Positions 15,084 through 21,998 of a stretch of DNA of 34,567 nt are shown in pieces. The stretch is from Acidimicrobiia bacterium. Lineage in GTDB: Bacteria > Actinomycetota > Acidimicrobiia > Spongiisociales > UBA5794. The position numbers and the translations under genes are program-made. The DNA lies in the NCBI GenBank assembly GCA_013003395.1, contig JABDJC010000156.1, positions 1 to 34,567 on the forward strand, read 5' to 3'. Numbering within the stretch: position 1 is the stretch's first letter; the number at the start of each line of letters is the position of its first letter. The notes below the pieces were generated by a model. That model ran no database searches, was not told the DNA's origin, and saw nothing but the letters and a program-made list of their open reading frames with translations.

Positions 15084-18065
15084 GTGGCGCACCTGCTCGA
15101 GGAATTGGGACCACAAACACTGTCGCCGGAACGTTTCGGAGGGAAGGCTGCGGCACTCGGCCACCTCATCGAACTGGGTCATCGGGTTCCACCGGGGGTC
15201 GTGATTCCAGTTGAAGGCTTCGCCGTGATGCTGGGGGCGCTTCAACTCACGTCATCGGTCGAGGCACTCGCCGAGTCGCTGAAGCGTGGCGAACCAGACC
15301 TCGGCCTCGCTGCCGAGATCCAGAAAACCATCGAACAGGGCGGTCTGCCGCAGCCGATCGTCGACGCTCTCGAAGAGGTGGCCGCAGAATTGTGGGACGG
15401 GAATGATCACGGCGTGATGGTTCGGTCTTCGGCGACCGTCGAAGATTCGCAGACGCGCTCGTTCGCAGGGATCTTCGAGTCGTTGCCGGTGGAGTCGGCC
15501 GAGGATCTTCATGGCGCGATCCAATCGGTCTGGGCATCGGCGTTCTCGGCTCGCGTGATGTCGTATTCCGCGATGAGCGGTGTCTCCGAGCCACCCGAAA
15601 TGGCTGTCGTCATCCAGCGTCTGATTCCGGCTGACCGCTCCGGTGTCATGTTCACCACATTCCGACATCGTGATGGATCCGACCGAACCCTGGTCGAGCA
15701 CGCCGCGGGCATGGGAGAGCAACTCGTCAAGGGCGAGGTGACGCCACAGCGGATGTGGATGCCGGGAGGACATGAATCCGGCAACGAGCCGTTGGCGGAG
15801 CGCCACGAAGCTGCGTTGAGCGTCCTCGGCCGACAATTGGAAGAACAGTTCGGAGGTCCTCAGGACGTCGAGTGGTGCCTGTGGAACGACGATCTCTACG
15901 TGGTCCAGACGCGACCCGTGACCGCTGCCAGCGATACGCCGGGTCCTGATCTCACCACTCAGGAGGCGCTCCTGCAAGGCGTCGGCGCCAGCAGTGGAGT
16001 TGGCGCCGGATCGGTGCACCTGGTCTTCAACGTAGACCAGGCGATGGCCATACGACCCGGCGAGGTGCTGGTGACGCCGATGACGAATCCTGACATGGTT
16101 GTGGCGATGAGGACATCCGCAGCAGTCGTCACGGATGTCGGCGGCATGATCTGTCACGCCGCAATCGTCTCGAGAGAGCTTGGCCTACCTTGCGTTGTCG
16201 GCACTCAATCCGCGACCCGATCGCTCAGCGAGGGCCAGATCGTCACGGTCGATGGAGGCAACGGGCGAGTGTTCGACGGCGAGGTCGCCTCGGCAACTTC
16301 CCGGCAACCGCGAGCAACGGCACGAGACCTCTGGTCGGGATGGGACGTCGCATCGAGCAACTCGTCGTCGACGCTTCCGCTGGTCTCGTCGGTAGAAGTG
16401 CTCAGAGTCGCACCGGAAAGCGTCCGTCGGCTCGCTCTCGACGTCGACTGCGATCTGAGGGCTGGTACGAGTGGCCTATGGAACGAGTTCCACCCCGATT
16501 CCGAGGAATTCGCGGTATCGGTCGATTCGTACCTCTCGGAGGTAGACGATGTCCGAGACGACCTTCAGGTGCTCGTCACTTCGTCCAATCCCGAGTGGCT
16601 GGCAGTCCTGCAAGCTGCTGTCGCCGGCCGAAACGATCCGGGCATCCAACTGCTCGACCCAACCACCGAGACGGCATCGGTCGTTCACGCCCTGGCACCG
16701 ACAACGATCACCCGTCACGAACTGCCACCGGCGACGGCCGCCATCGAGCGCATGACCGATCCTCGAAAGGTATTCGGCCATCAGCCCGAGATCCGACGCG
16801 CGCCGATGCCAGACCCCGACCGGCGTTCGGCCTGGTGGGACCGCCTGCCCGAGTACGGACGATACCAACGCGAATTCGGTCCGAACGAGGACGCCGGTGA
16901 GCACGACTGGATCGACGTGAGGCCAGAGATCGTGATCACGCCATTGCTCAAGTCATTGGTCCAGCCAGGCTTCGAGATGGTCCCGAGAGTGCTTGGCTTC
17001 AACGGGCTCCCGCCGCTCCAAGCGAAGTGGATTCGCGGACGATTCCACTTCAGGGGCGACACCTTCGCTCCCCTCTGGGCCAGCCTGGTCAAGGCCACCT
17101 GGGATCGGGATTTCATGGTGGACCTGATGTCCCGAGTGCGATTGTCGTATGACCAGCTGGCCGAGGTGTCTTCACTGTTTCCCCCACACGATCAACTCGC
17201 GGACCTCACACCCCAACAGATGACCGCGCTCATCACGTCGTGGTGGCCACGTTGGGTCGAGTTCTTTGCCCTCAATCAATTCATCCAGGCGCAGGGCGAC
17301 GACGTCGTCTATCCGTTCATCGACGAAACGCTCGCCGCGCACGGCGCCGACCTCGAGGCATCTGGGCACAACCTGAGTTGGCCTGCGGCCATCGACTTCG
17401 TGGCACCCACGACACCCGTCATGAGCGCCGACTTCATGGCGAGCATCGACGGGGTCCGCACCGCGTTGCACAAGGCAGGGTTGTCTTCGACGGCGGCCGC
17501 GCTCAGCGCGCTAGAGACGGGCGGAGAGCACTATCTCGCTGAGAAGCTGAACGAGCACCTCCGCGATTGGCACTGGATGCGGGACCGGGATCTGTTGTTC
17601 GAGCCTTGGGACACTCCGCAAAAGGTCATCGAAACCGCCCTCAATTCGGAGAGTCATTCCGCGATCGACTACAAGTCGAATCTCCGTCGTAATCGGTGGG
17701 CGACGGCGCTTCACGTGGAAATGGCCGCTGCGGCCGGCAGGTCCGATGCGCTGCACCATGCCATTCGGTTCCTGCAGGACCTCAACATGGAACGAGAGAA
17801 CCACCACATCTTGTGGCTGAAGTACTCGTATCCCCTGCGGTGTCTTGTCGTGGAGATCGAACGTCGGCTCGCTCCCGATTTGTCCCACAACGACGTGTTC
17901 TTCCTGCAAGCTCCAGAACTGCTGACGGCAACCGCCGCCCTCCCAGATCGACTGTCTCCGGACCTGATCGAACTCGTCCGCAACCGGCGCCGGGCATACA
18001 TGCACGAGACGAAGTTTGCCGAGGTCGATCCTTCGTCAATTGCCGCCGAGGACGACTACTACTGA
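15084..18065 (+). CDS. PEP-synthase-like phosphotransferase (ATP-grasp, phospho-His, helical C-domain)
   Basis: The 993-aa protein starts with an ATP-grasp domain of the PEP synthase/rifampicin phosphotransferase family (about 1-280): GGKAAALG (19-26), VRSSATVEDS (113-122), FAGIFES (127-133) and DVEWCLWNDDLYVVQTRP (261-278). A swivelling phospho-His domain follows (about 300-400) with catalytic His358 in GGMICHAAIV. The remaining ~580 residues are not the TIM barrel of classical PEP synthase; I see none of its motifs. They are mostly helical and end in a segment (SHNDVFFLQAPELL, 934-947, then RRRAYM) that resembles the C-terminus of the separate protein encoded at 18382. The helical C-domain may bind an unusual acceptor, as the equivalent part does in rifampicin phosphotransferase. 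Start GTG 15084, ribosome site AGGGGAT. Confidence 0.85.
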   Translation: MAHLLEELGPQTLSPERFGGKAAALGHLIELGHRVPPGVVIPVEGFAVMLGALQLTSSVEALAESLKRGEPDLGLAAEIQKTIEQGGLPQPIVDALEEVAAELWDGNDHGVMVRSSATVEDSQTRSFAGIFESLPVESAEDLHGAIQSVWASAFSARVMSYSAMSGVSEPPEMAVVIQRLIPADRSGVMFTTFRHRDGSDRTLVEHAAGMGEQLVKGEVTPQRMWMPGGHESGNEPLAERHEAALSVLGRQLEEQFGGPQDVEWCLWNDDLYVVQTRPVTAASDTPGPDLTTQEALLQGVGASSGVGAGSVHLVFNVDQAMAIRPGEVLVTPMTNPDMVVAMRTSAAVVTDVGGMICHAAIVSRELGLPCVVGTQSATRSLSEGQIVTVDGGNGRVFDGEVASATSRQPRATARDLWSGWDVASSNSSSTLPLVSSVEVLRVAPESVRRLALDVDCDLRAGTSGLWNEFHPDSEEFAVSVDSYLSEVDDVRDDLQVLVTSSNPEWLAVLQAAVAGRNDPGIQLLDPTTETASVVHALAPTTITRHELPPATAAIERMTDPRKVFGHQPEIRRAPMPDPDRRSAWWDRLPEYGRYQREFGPNEDAGEHDWIDVRPEIVITPLLKSLVQPGFEMVPRVLGFNGLPPLQAKWIRGRFHFRGDTFAPLWASLVKATWDRDFMVDLMSRVRLSYDQLAEVSSLFPPHDQLADLTPQQMTALITSWWPRWVEFFALNQFIQAQGDDVVYPFIDETLAAHGADLEASGHNLSWPAAIDFVAPTTPVMSADFMASIDGVRTALHKAGLSSTAAALSALETGGEHYLAEKLNEHLRDWHWMRDRDLLFEPWDTPQKVIETALNSESHSAIDYKSNLRRNRWATALHVEMAAAAGRSDALHHAIRFLQDLNMERENHHILWLKYSYPLRCLVVEIERRLAPDLSHNDVFFLQAPELLTATAALPDRLSPDLIELVRNRRRAYMHETKFAEVDPSSIAAEDDYY

Positions 18066-18385
18066 CCAGCCACCAGCACGGACCCGGTGTCGCCATCGAT
18101 TCGGACGATCGCGCCGGAGGCGATCCGTTGCGTCGCATCCACCACTCCCACGACAGCCGGTATGCCGAACTCTCTTGCCAAGATCACCGCATGTTGTAGG
18201 AGCCCGCCGGTCTCGACGACGACACCGCCTGCTCGCAAGAGCAACGGAGCCAGATACGGATGGAGCACTTTCACCACGACGATCGCTTTGTCAGGAACAG
18301 CGTCGGGGATACCCTCGCCAACCAGTACGCACGCTTCCCCTTCTGCGAGACCGGGTGCTGCTCCCTGACCGCCGATCCGAGTCAC
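18059..18385 (-). CDS. Stand-alone phospho-His (swivelling) domain of a PEP-utilising enzyme
   Basis: The 108-aa protein is only the mobile phospho-histidine domain: it begins GAAPGLAEGEAC and has TGGLLQHAVILARE (59-72) with predicted phospho-acceptor His65. There is no ATP-grasp and no TIM barrel. Such domains carry phosphate between a nucleotide-binding domain and a substrate domain, so this one must be loaded in trans. Its GTG start overlaps the stop of the upstream helical-domain gene as GTGA, so the two are coupled and probably form one enzyme. Its last 7 bp overlap the end of the 993-aa gene on the other strand. A frameshift from a longer gene is possible, but the tight overlaps look natural. 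Confidence 0.88.
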   Translation of the reverse strand: MTRIGGQGAAPGLAEGEACVLVGEGIPDAVPDKAIVVVKVLHPYLAPLLLRAGGVVVETGGLLQHAVILAREFGIPAVVGVVDATQRIASGAIVRIDGDTGSVLVAGQ

Positions 18386-19407
18386 GGAGTAGCCGTCATC
18401 AGCTGATCGATCCGATCTGGGTCGATACCGTTGGTGGCCAGGTAGTCCTCAGTTCGGCGGTACTGGGCGCGGCGCCGGGCGATCTCGCCTCGCTGCGGTG
18501 CCTCGCCGAGCAACTCGTCGAACCGCATGAACGCGATGTCGGTGGCAGAAACCGATCTTTCGCGTGCCATCACCCCGGCAAGCGGCACGATGATGGTGTA
18601 GAACGCACTACGCAAGCCGAGAATGCCAGTCTCGAGCAGGAGTAGCCAGCTCTCCAAGAGTCGATAGACGGCTGCCATGTCGGTGTCCGAGGGTTCAAGG
18701 CGCTCAACCGCCACCGGCAGGCGCGTGTCGTTGCCGTTCGACGCCGCGGTGGTCGCAAGTGCGGAGACCACAACGGCCGGATCCTCGAAACCAGGCGCCT
18801 CCCATGCAAGCGGGCCATATCCAGTGTGGGAATGAGCGAAACCAGTCACCAGCGCTCGGACCGCAGGCGCAACGTCCGGCCACGATCGAGCGAGTTCGTG
18901 CGCATTGCAGCCGTGCTCCAGACATGCGGATGAGAGTGCCGAGAGGTCAGCCGCGAGCACCGATCCCGGGCTCGGCGAAGGAAAGGGCGCGTCGGCCATC
19001 GGAGATCGGCGACTGATTGCGTCGAACAGGATGTCGGGCAGGAACTTGCCCAATACGACGAGGGTCACCATCTCGCAAAGGACCAGGTCCACGTCAGCCA
19101 GCGTGGCCGTCGCATTGGCGACCCGGTCTTGGGGGTCGGCCTCGAGGAGCACGTTCAGGCAAGCGCGATTCGAGTCGATGCGGTGCCGGATGCGATCCGC
19201 GTAACTCGCCGACAACGCCCGCTCGAATGCCGACGCCATCGCGCTGATGGACTCGCGGCTCACGGTCAGGTCTCCTGCCTCGTCGACAGCAGCATCGAAA
19301 GCCGGCAGCGCCTCCCCGAGTTCGAGTAATGCAGCGGCTTGATCCAGCTTGCGAAATATCGAGGTCTGGAGAGGGAGCGCGACGATCCCCGACCTGAGCG
19401 GGGTCAG
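18382..19407 (-). CDS. Helical substrate-domain protein of the PEP-synthase/rifampicin-phosphotransferase type
   Basis: The 341-aa protein (CTG start 19407) is mostly helical. Near residues 191-210 it has HTGYGPLAWEAPGFEDP, reminiscent of the YGHRG..E..A.P.W.EDP motif of rifampicin-phosphotransferase-type middle domains. Near 287-300 it has SATDIAFMRFDELL followed by RRRAQYRR, matching in order and spacing the end of the 993-aa protein. I infer a substrate-binding domain split from its phospho-His domain, which is encoded next (GTGA overlap). The upstream gene's stop overlaps CTG as CTGA, with GGAGG 7 nt before; ATG 19440 (352 aa) is the orthodox alternative. Confidence 0.65.
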   Translation of the reverse strand: MTPLRSGIVALPLQTSIFRKLDQAAALLELGEALPAFDAAVDEAGDLTVSRESISAMASAFERALSASYADRIRHRIDSNRACLNVLLEADPQDRVANATATLADVDLVLCEMVTLVVLGKFLPDILFDAISRRSPMADAPFPSPSPGSVLAADLSALSSACLEHGCNAHELARSWPDVAPAVRALVTGFAHSHTGYGPLAWEAPGFEDPAVVVSALATTAASNGNDTRLPVAVERLEPSDTDMAAVYRLLESWLLLLETGILGLRSAFYTIIVPLAGVMARERSVSATDIAFMRFDELLGEAPQRGEIARRRAQYRRTEDYLATNGIDPDRIDQLMTATP

Positions 19408-19880
19408 TGCGCCACCTCCGTCAGGCGCTCCCGTTCCCATGCGGCCAGGTGCGGGAACGCACCGCTCAGACAAGACATGCGCGCTTCGTTGGTGAGCGCA
19501 ACCATGCCGAGGCTGTGTGGGTCTTGCTGATCGAACGCCACGAGGTCGATGTCGACGGGATCGAAGTGGGCCTGGCCGGCCTGAAGGACGATGACTGCAC
19601 GGTCGGCGCCTGAGGCGGTGGCGGCATCAGGCAGCCCAAGCTGATAGACACCTGGCGCCAGTTTGGCGTCGATCTCGACGAATCCACCGTCCGTCCACCG
19701 ACCCGGCTGCCCCTCAGTCAGCTCGATCGCGGCGACCTCACCTGTGCTTCGGACATACGCTGCTGTGAGGTCGGCGGAGCTCGCGCTAATTCCGGTCGCA
19801 GGGCCGCCGTCAAGCCGTCCGTAGAGAAGGATCGTGCGCTTCGAGCTGTCGGTGCGCATCGTGTATGCGTGGATCGGCAC
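19404..19880 (-). CDS. Beta-rich protein, paralogue of its upstream neighbour
   Basis: The 158-aa protein is a tandem paralogue of the one encoded at 19883-20416. Shared features in the same order are PIH at the start, GRxxxGxPATG, AxYVRS, GRWxxGxFxEIDAxLxPGVYQ, PDxxxAxGA, AHFDPVDIDLVAFD and LGMVxL, then a helical tail. I start it at GTG 19880, because GTG-CCG-ATC-CAC matches the ATG-CCG-ATC-CAC start of the paralogue and GGAGG lies 7 nt upstream. A TTG two codons earlier overlaps the upstream stop. The pattern resembles beta-sandwich domains in phage and marine-bacterial structural proteins, but I cannot name the family. No signal peptide. Confidence 0.75.
   Translation of the reverse strand: MPIHAYTMRTDSSKRTILLYGRLDGGPATGISASSADLTAAYVRSTGEVAAIELTEGQPGRWTDGGFVEIDAKLAPGVYQLGLPDAATASGADRAVIVLQAGQAHFDPVDIDLVAFDQQDPHSLGMVALTNEARMSCLSGAFPHLAAWERERLTEVAH
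19415..19419 (-). promoter_or_regulatory. Ribosome site of the helical-domain gene (supports a CTG start)
   Basis: GGAGG lies inside the end of the upstream gene, exactly 7 nt before CTG 19407. The same GGAGG-plus-7 layout precedes GTG 19880 at the previous junction in this operon. Confidence 0.5.
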
Positions 19881-19882
19881 GG

Positions 19883-20416
19883 TCAAACCTCCTCGGGCGA
19901 CGGATTGGAAACGCTGGCCGCCGCCGTCAGCGCCTGACTGGCATCTCCCCGAGACAAGGCAAGGTCCATCTCGGTGAATCGGGGAAGGGCTCGCTTGAGG
20001 AAGTCGTGTCGTGTGCTCTGCTGCAACTGCACCAGACCGAGCGCCCTGGCGTCGTTGGGGTCGTACGCGACGAGAGTGAATTCGATCGGATCGAACAGTG
20101 CTGAATCCGCTTGCAGGGTGAGCAACGCGTTGGTTGCGCCTTCTGCCATCAACTCGTCCGGGACGTCAAACTGGTACACCCCTGGCATCAACTGAGCATT
20201 GACCTCCGTGAAGGACCCTGCAGACCATCGACCCAGCTGCCCGGGCACGACTGAGATCTCGATCGCCTCCGCACCAGAGCGCACGTAACCGGCGCGCACA
20301 TGCGAATCGGCGGCGTGGACGCCCGTGGCCGGACGGCCGGACGGATCACGGCCAAACATGAAGATCGAGCGACCAGTGGTGCCGACACGGACCGTGTGGC
20401 TGAGGTGAATAGGCAT
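19883..20416 (-). CDS. Beta-rich protein, first of a tandem paralogous pair
   Basis: The 177-aa protein is paralogous to the next gene; shared blocks include PATG (29-32), GRW (62-64), PGVYQ (78-82) and FDP (108-110). The core (about 1-120) is predicted beta-sandwich; the C-terminal ~50 residues are helical and less conserved. ATG 20416 has AAGGGGAGA just upstream; a longer in-frame start at 20455 is disfavoured because the shared start PIH lies at 20416. It resembles a domain frequent in phage and marine bacterial structural proteins. No transmembrane segment or signal peptide is visible. Role unknown; with its neighbours it may be scaffold or substrate of the split phosphotransferase. Confidence 0.75.
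   Translation of the reverse strand: MPIHLSHTVRVGTTGRSIFMFGRDPSGRPATGVHAADSHVRAGYVRSGAEAIEISVVPGQLGRWSAGSFTEVNAQLMPGVYQFDVPDELMAEGATNALLTLQADSALFDPIEFTLVAYDPNDARALGLVQLQQSTRHDFLKRALPRFTEMDLALSRGDASQALTAAASVSNPSPEEV
19888..19892 (-). promoter_or_regulatory. Ribosome site deciding the start at 19880
   Basis: GGAGG, within GAGGAGG at the end of the upstream gene, lies 7 nt before GTG 19880. It favours GTG over the TTG at 19886. Confidence 0.6.
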
Positions 20417-20502
20417 GGTCTCCCCTTGTCGGTGCCGACGACCAATCCTATCCAACGGCTCGGACGGGTGACTTGCGTCCCGCCGACACCTGAGCCACCC
20501 GA

Positions 20503-21150
20503 TCAGTCACGGAGGTTCGGCGGGAGACCTCGTTCGACGTCAAAGCCTGCCTTCATCAGCAGCTTGAGAAACGCCGGCGCTGGATTGCGGAACTGAACTG
20601 GACGGTACGCGTCTTCGTACGTGGTGAAGAAACCGGTCAGCGTGTCGACCATATGGGACAGCGAAATCGTGTGAACATCCGTCACGGGACTTCGCCCGAA
20701 GGCAACCAGGCGGGTGCGAACCCTGCCCTCATTCCTGGCAGGCGTGACCACGAGATCATCCTCCTGAAGCGCGCTCACCACTTGCTCGCTTGGCCGGTCA
20801 TACAGCCACTCGACGCGGCGCAGCATCGAATGCAGCACCCGATGGTCCTTGAGGCCGGGGTTGAGCACGGCCTCGCCCTGTTTCACTTCACCGACGATGA
20901 CGTCGACCAGGTCGTCCGAAAGCTCGAGCGCAGGGTCGTTGATCAGCAACATCTCGCAGTCGTCACGGCCGTGGGGATCGCCCACGTACTGTGCCCCAGG
21001 CATCCGGATCGCCATGATGTCGACATCGGTGATGACCCGATACTCCCCGGCCCTGTCCCTACGTTGAACCTCCAACTCGGAAAGGGTGAGGTACCCGTTG
21101 AGTCTGAGGTAACTCTCGACCAGATCTACAGCAATGTCCATGGCGGGCAT
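20503..21150 (-). CDS. PD-(D/E)XK-nuclease-like protein
   Basis: The 215-aa protein has YLRLNGY near 14-20, then TDVDIMAIR (41-49) and VDVIVGEVKQG (82-92). The acid Asp44 followed by Glu88-x-Lys90 fits the PD-(D/E)XK nuclease signature, and LNGY before DIDxLAIR is a common form of the fold. Fold recognition is needed to confirm it. The C-terminal half is helical. Start ATG 21150 (or ATG 21141) has no strong ribosome site and no TANNNT box. It leads a set of five minus-strand genes ending at 18059; 86 bp separate it from the next, and the rest are packed within a few bases. Confidence 0.6.
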   Translation of the reverse strand: MPAMDIAVDLVESYLRLNGYLTLSELEVQRRDRAGEYRVITDVDIMAIRMPGAQYVGDPHGRDDCEMLLINDPALELSDDLVDVIVGEVKQGEAVLNPGLKDHRVLHSMLRRVEWLYDRPSEQVVSALQEDDLVVTPARNEGRVRTRLVAFGRSPVTDVHTISLSHMVDTLTGFFTTYEDAYRPVQFRNPAPAFLKLLMKAGFDVERGLPPNLRD

Positions 21151-21191
21151 TGTGGCGGCGCCGCCTCATCGAGTTGGGATTTCGATAGACG

Positions 21192-21197
21192 TAGAGT
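21192..21197 (+). promoter_or_regulatory. -10 box of the NmrA-like gene (leaderless)
   Basis: TAGAGT lies 6 nt before ATG 21204. No Shine-Dalgarno sequence is visible. Confidence 0.5.
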
Positions 21198-21203
21198 TCG
21201 GCC

Positions 21204-21950
21204 ATGGCGATCTTGGTGACTGGGGGACGGGGAACGTTCGGACGACTGCTCGTGCCTGCCCTCGAGTCGTTGGGCGCCGACGTGATCGTCACGACACGAT
21301 CCGAAACGACAGGACCGTCGCAGCGAACCCTCGACCTCGCCCGGTCCGAAGTGTCCCCGACGCTGTTCGAAGGGGTGTCGGCTGTCGTGCACGCTGCCAC
21401 CAATCCGTCGCGCCCGAAGAAGGTCGACGTCGACGGCACCAAGCGGCTCCTCGATGCCGCCGCCACCGCAGGTGTCGAGCACGTGGTGTACCTGTCGATC
21501 GTCGGCGTCGACAACCACCCGTTCCCCTATTACCGGGCCAAACTCGATGCAGAACGCCACATCGAGCAGTCGGGCCTCGGCCACTCGATCGTACGTGCGA
21601 CTCAATTCCACGAATTCCTGGCCCGCATCTTCGCCACAGGTCCCGTGACGGTGAGGTTCACCGGGTTCGAGTTCCAAGTCATCGACGGCGCAGCCGTTGC
21701 GAGTCATGTGGCGCAGATCGCTCTGGGTGCGCCCGGAGGGAGACTGCCTGACATCGGTGGGCCACAGACCGAGACGATGCAACACATGGCCGAGAGTTGG
21801 AAGCGGGTGACCGAGTCTCGAAAACCCATCATCCCGATTCCGGTTGCAGGCAAGATCGCGACGGCGTTCAGGGAGCGGCGGCACTTCACTCCGAATCGTC
21901 TCGAAGGCTCCCGCACGTGGGACGACTGGTTGAGGTCGCAGCGTCACTGA
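21204..21950 (+). CDS. NAD(P)-binding NmrA/atypical short-chain reductase-like protein
   Basis: The 248-aa protein begins with a Rossmann nucleotide-binding motif (VTGGRGTFGR, 5-14) and continues with atypical-SDR features: VVHAATN near 60-66, the KRLLDAAATAGVEHVVYLS block, and YYRAKLDAERHIEQSGL with Tyr and Lys spaced as in the extended SDRs. No distinctive catalytic residues point to a reaction. It could be a redox sensor or a reductase. It diverges from the PD-(D/E)XK-like gene and precedes lhr by 48 bp. Confidence 0.87.
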   Translation: MAILVTGGRGTFGRLLVPALESLGADVIVTTRSETTGPSQRTLDLARSEVSPTLFEGVSAVVHAATNPSRPKKVDVDGTKRLLDAAATAGVEHVVYLSIVGVDNHPFPYYRAKLDAERHIEQSGLGHSIVRATQFHEFLARIFATGPVTVRFTGFEFQVIDGAAVASHVAQIALGAPGGRLPDIGGPQTETMQHMAESWKRVTESRKPIIPIPVAGKIATAFRERRHFTPNRLEGSRTWDDWLRSQRH

Positions 21951-21984
21951 CGCCTTGCTCGGACGGCTAGCAACCTGGGCTCGG

Positions 21985-21990
21985 TAGAAT
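21985..21990 (+). promoter_or_regulatory. -10 box of lhr (leaderless)
   Basis: TAGAAT lies 8 nt before ATG 21999. No Shine-Dalgarno sequence is visible. Confidence 0.5.
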
Positions 21991-21998
21991 TTCGGCAC

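Noticed and set aside
15084-18065. Classical PEP synthase (ppsA) or pyruvate phosphate dikinase
   Set aside because: The ATP-grasp and His domains fit, but the C-terminal TIM-barrel motifs are absent and the C-domain is helical.
19404-20416. Prophage remnant because of the phage-like beta-rich proteins
   Set aside because: No integrase, terminase, capsid or tail genes nearby; the genes sit in a tight operon with enzyme domains.
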